DNA from: Thalassospira sp. HF15
GTDB taxonomy: Bacteria > Pseudomonadota > Alphaproteobacteria > Rhodospirillales > Thalassospiraceae
Assembly (NCBI RefSeq): GCF_011806525.1
Contig: NZ_JAAVKI010000004.1
Coordinates: forward strand, 248,001 to 312,000
Direction of reading: 5' to 3'
DNA: 64,000 nt
This document shows, one piece after another, positions 63,429-64,000 of the stretch (its first letter is position 1; every line of letters starts with the position of its first letter). The position numbers and the translations under genes are program-made. Below the pieces are notes generated by a model. It saw only the letters and a list, made by a program, of their open reading frames with translations. It did not search any database and had not been told where the DNA came from.

Positions 63429-63731
63429 TTAGATTCCCGTAGTCACGTCGATGGACTGACCCTCTTCGAGGGTAACCATCGCTTTCTTGAAATCGCTCCG
63501 ACGACCGGAAATACCGCGAAAACGCTTGGTTTTTCCTTTTACCACAGAGGTATTGACCGTCTTGACCTTCACCCCGAACAGACCTTCCACAGCAGCCTTA
63601 ATCTCCGGCTTGGTGGCGTCGATCGCGACTTTGAACGCAACAGCGTTGTGTTCAGAAATCAACGTCGACTTTTCAGTGATATGCGGGGCGCGGATGACTT
63701 CGTACATCCGCTCTTTGCTGATGATCGTCAT
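63429..63731 (-). CDS. rplW: 50S ribosomal protein L23
   Basis: A 100-residue L23 with [52 protein letters not shown]. It is the docking site for SRP and trigger factor at the tunnel exit. It overlaps the rplD stop by four bases (ATGA). Confidence 0.97.
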   Translation of the reverse strand: MTIISKERMYEVIRAPHITEKSTLISEHNAVAFKVAIDATKPEIKAAVEGLFGVKVKTVNTSVVKGKTKRFRGISGRRSDFKKAMVTLEEGQSIDVTTGI

Positions 63732-64000
63732 TTGAGACGTGCCTCCAACGCTTCGACCGCACCCTTGGTCAGCACCAGGGTGTCACGGCGCAGGATGTCA
63801 TAGACGTTAGCACCAATCTGCGGAAGCACATCAACCTGCGGGATGTTGCGCGCTGCGCGTGCAAAACCCTCATTGACCTGCGTACCGTCGATGATCAGTG
63901 CAGACTTCCAGCCGAGTTTGTTGAAAACTGCGACCAGATTCTTGGTTTTGGCGTCCGAGAATTCCGCATTATCAAGAACGATAAGCTTACCGTCTTTTGC
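63728..64000 (-). CDS. rplD: 50S ribosomal protein L4, C-terminal part (cut by right edge)
   Basis: The last 90 codons of rplD are in frame with the window edge. They show [26 protein letters not shown], then [39 protein letters not shown], the standard L4 C-terminus. L4 reaches into the exit tunnel. The start and the rplC and rpsJ genes expected before it are outside the window. Confidence 0.96.
   Translation of the reverse strand, partial: AKDGKLIVLDNAEFSDAKTKNLVAVFNKLGWKSALIIDGTQVNEGFARAARNIPQVDVLPQIGANVYDILRRDTLVLTKGAVEALEARLK

Overview
The window looks like one contiguous chromosomal segment of an alphaproteobacterium, probably a marine Rhodospirillales member close to Thalassospira. 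That placement is inferred from gene content: a SAM-II riboswitch in front of metNIQ, an ATP12-type F1 assembly factor, an rluC-crcB pair, propionyl-CoA carboxylase genes, and the alphaproteobacterial S10/spc/alpha ribosomal order with secY and adk embedded. I see no tRNA, rRNA, CRISPR array, integrase or transposase.

Layout. 1-982 is the start of an autotransporter-like surface protein that runs off the left edge, with six 75-bp tandem repeats. 1.3-3.8 kb is metN-metI-metQ (minus strand) behind a SAM-II riboswitch and terminator. 4.3-8.2 kb is a three-gene unit around a complete protein-arginine deiminase. 8.3-13.4 kb holds a TetR regulator, a homocysteine methyltransferase-like enzyme, a GNAT enzyme, and holC and pepA. 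13.4-18.2 kb has a GNAT enzyme, a cupin and the AmmeMemoRadiSam genes, interrupted by an AT-rich gene. 18.3-25.4 kb holds cysQ, the t6A enzyme TsaC/Sua5, a flavin dehydrogenase, a periplasmic phosphatase and a HAD/DUF1244/acylphosphatase cluster. 25.9-29.4 kb is pccB-pccA. 29.8-40.0 kb has an orphan ABC membrane domain, a PAS-GGDEF protein, an ATP12 protein, a NitT/TauT-type ABC transporter and several hydrolases.

40.5-43.8 kb is a four-gene AT-rich island. It encodes a small Gly/Ser-rich protein starting Met-Gly, a PfkB-nucleoside deoxyribosyltransferase fusion, a QueC-like enzyme and an HhH-GPD glycosylase-like protein. It sits between two near-identical copies of one palindromic terminator, at the convergent junction of a small conserved gene and rluC. 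I consider this the best candidate for an undescribed defence-type system. The housekeeping order resumes with rluC, crcB, azoR, rarA, an MFS transporter and a Do-type protease. From 51.3 kb to the right edge the minus strand carries rplQ through rplD.

The second candidate is a pair of dispersed non-coding elements at 3972-4238 and 25560-25822. Each is closed by a terminal stem of about 33 bp and has two inner arms. The arms differ in sequence between copies but keep pairing, which points to selection on structure. All function calls rest on motifs and synteny read by eye; no database search was run.
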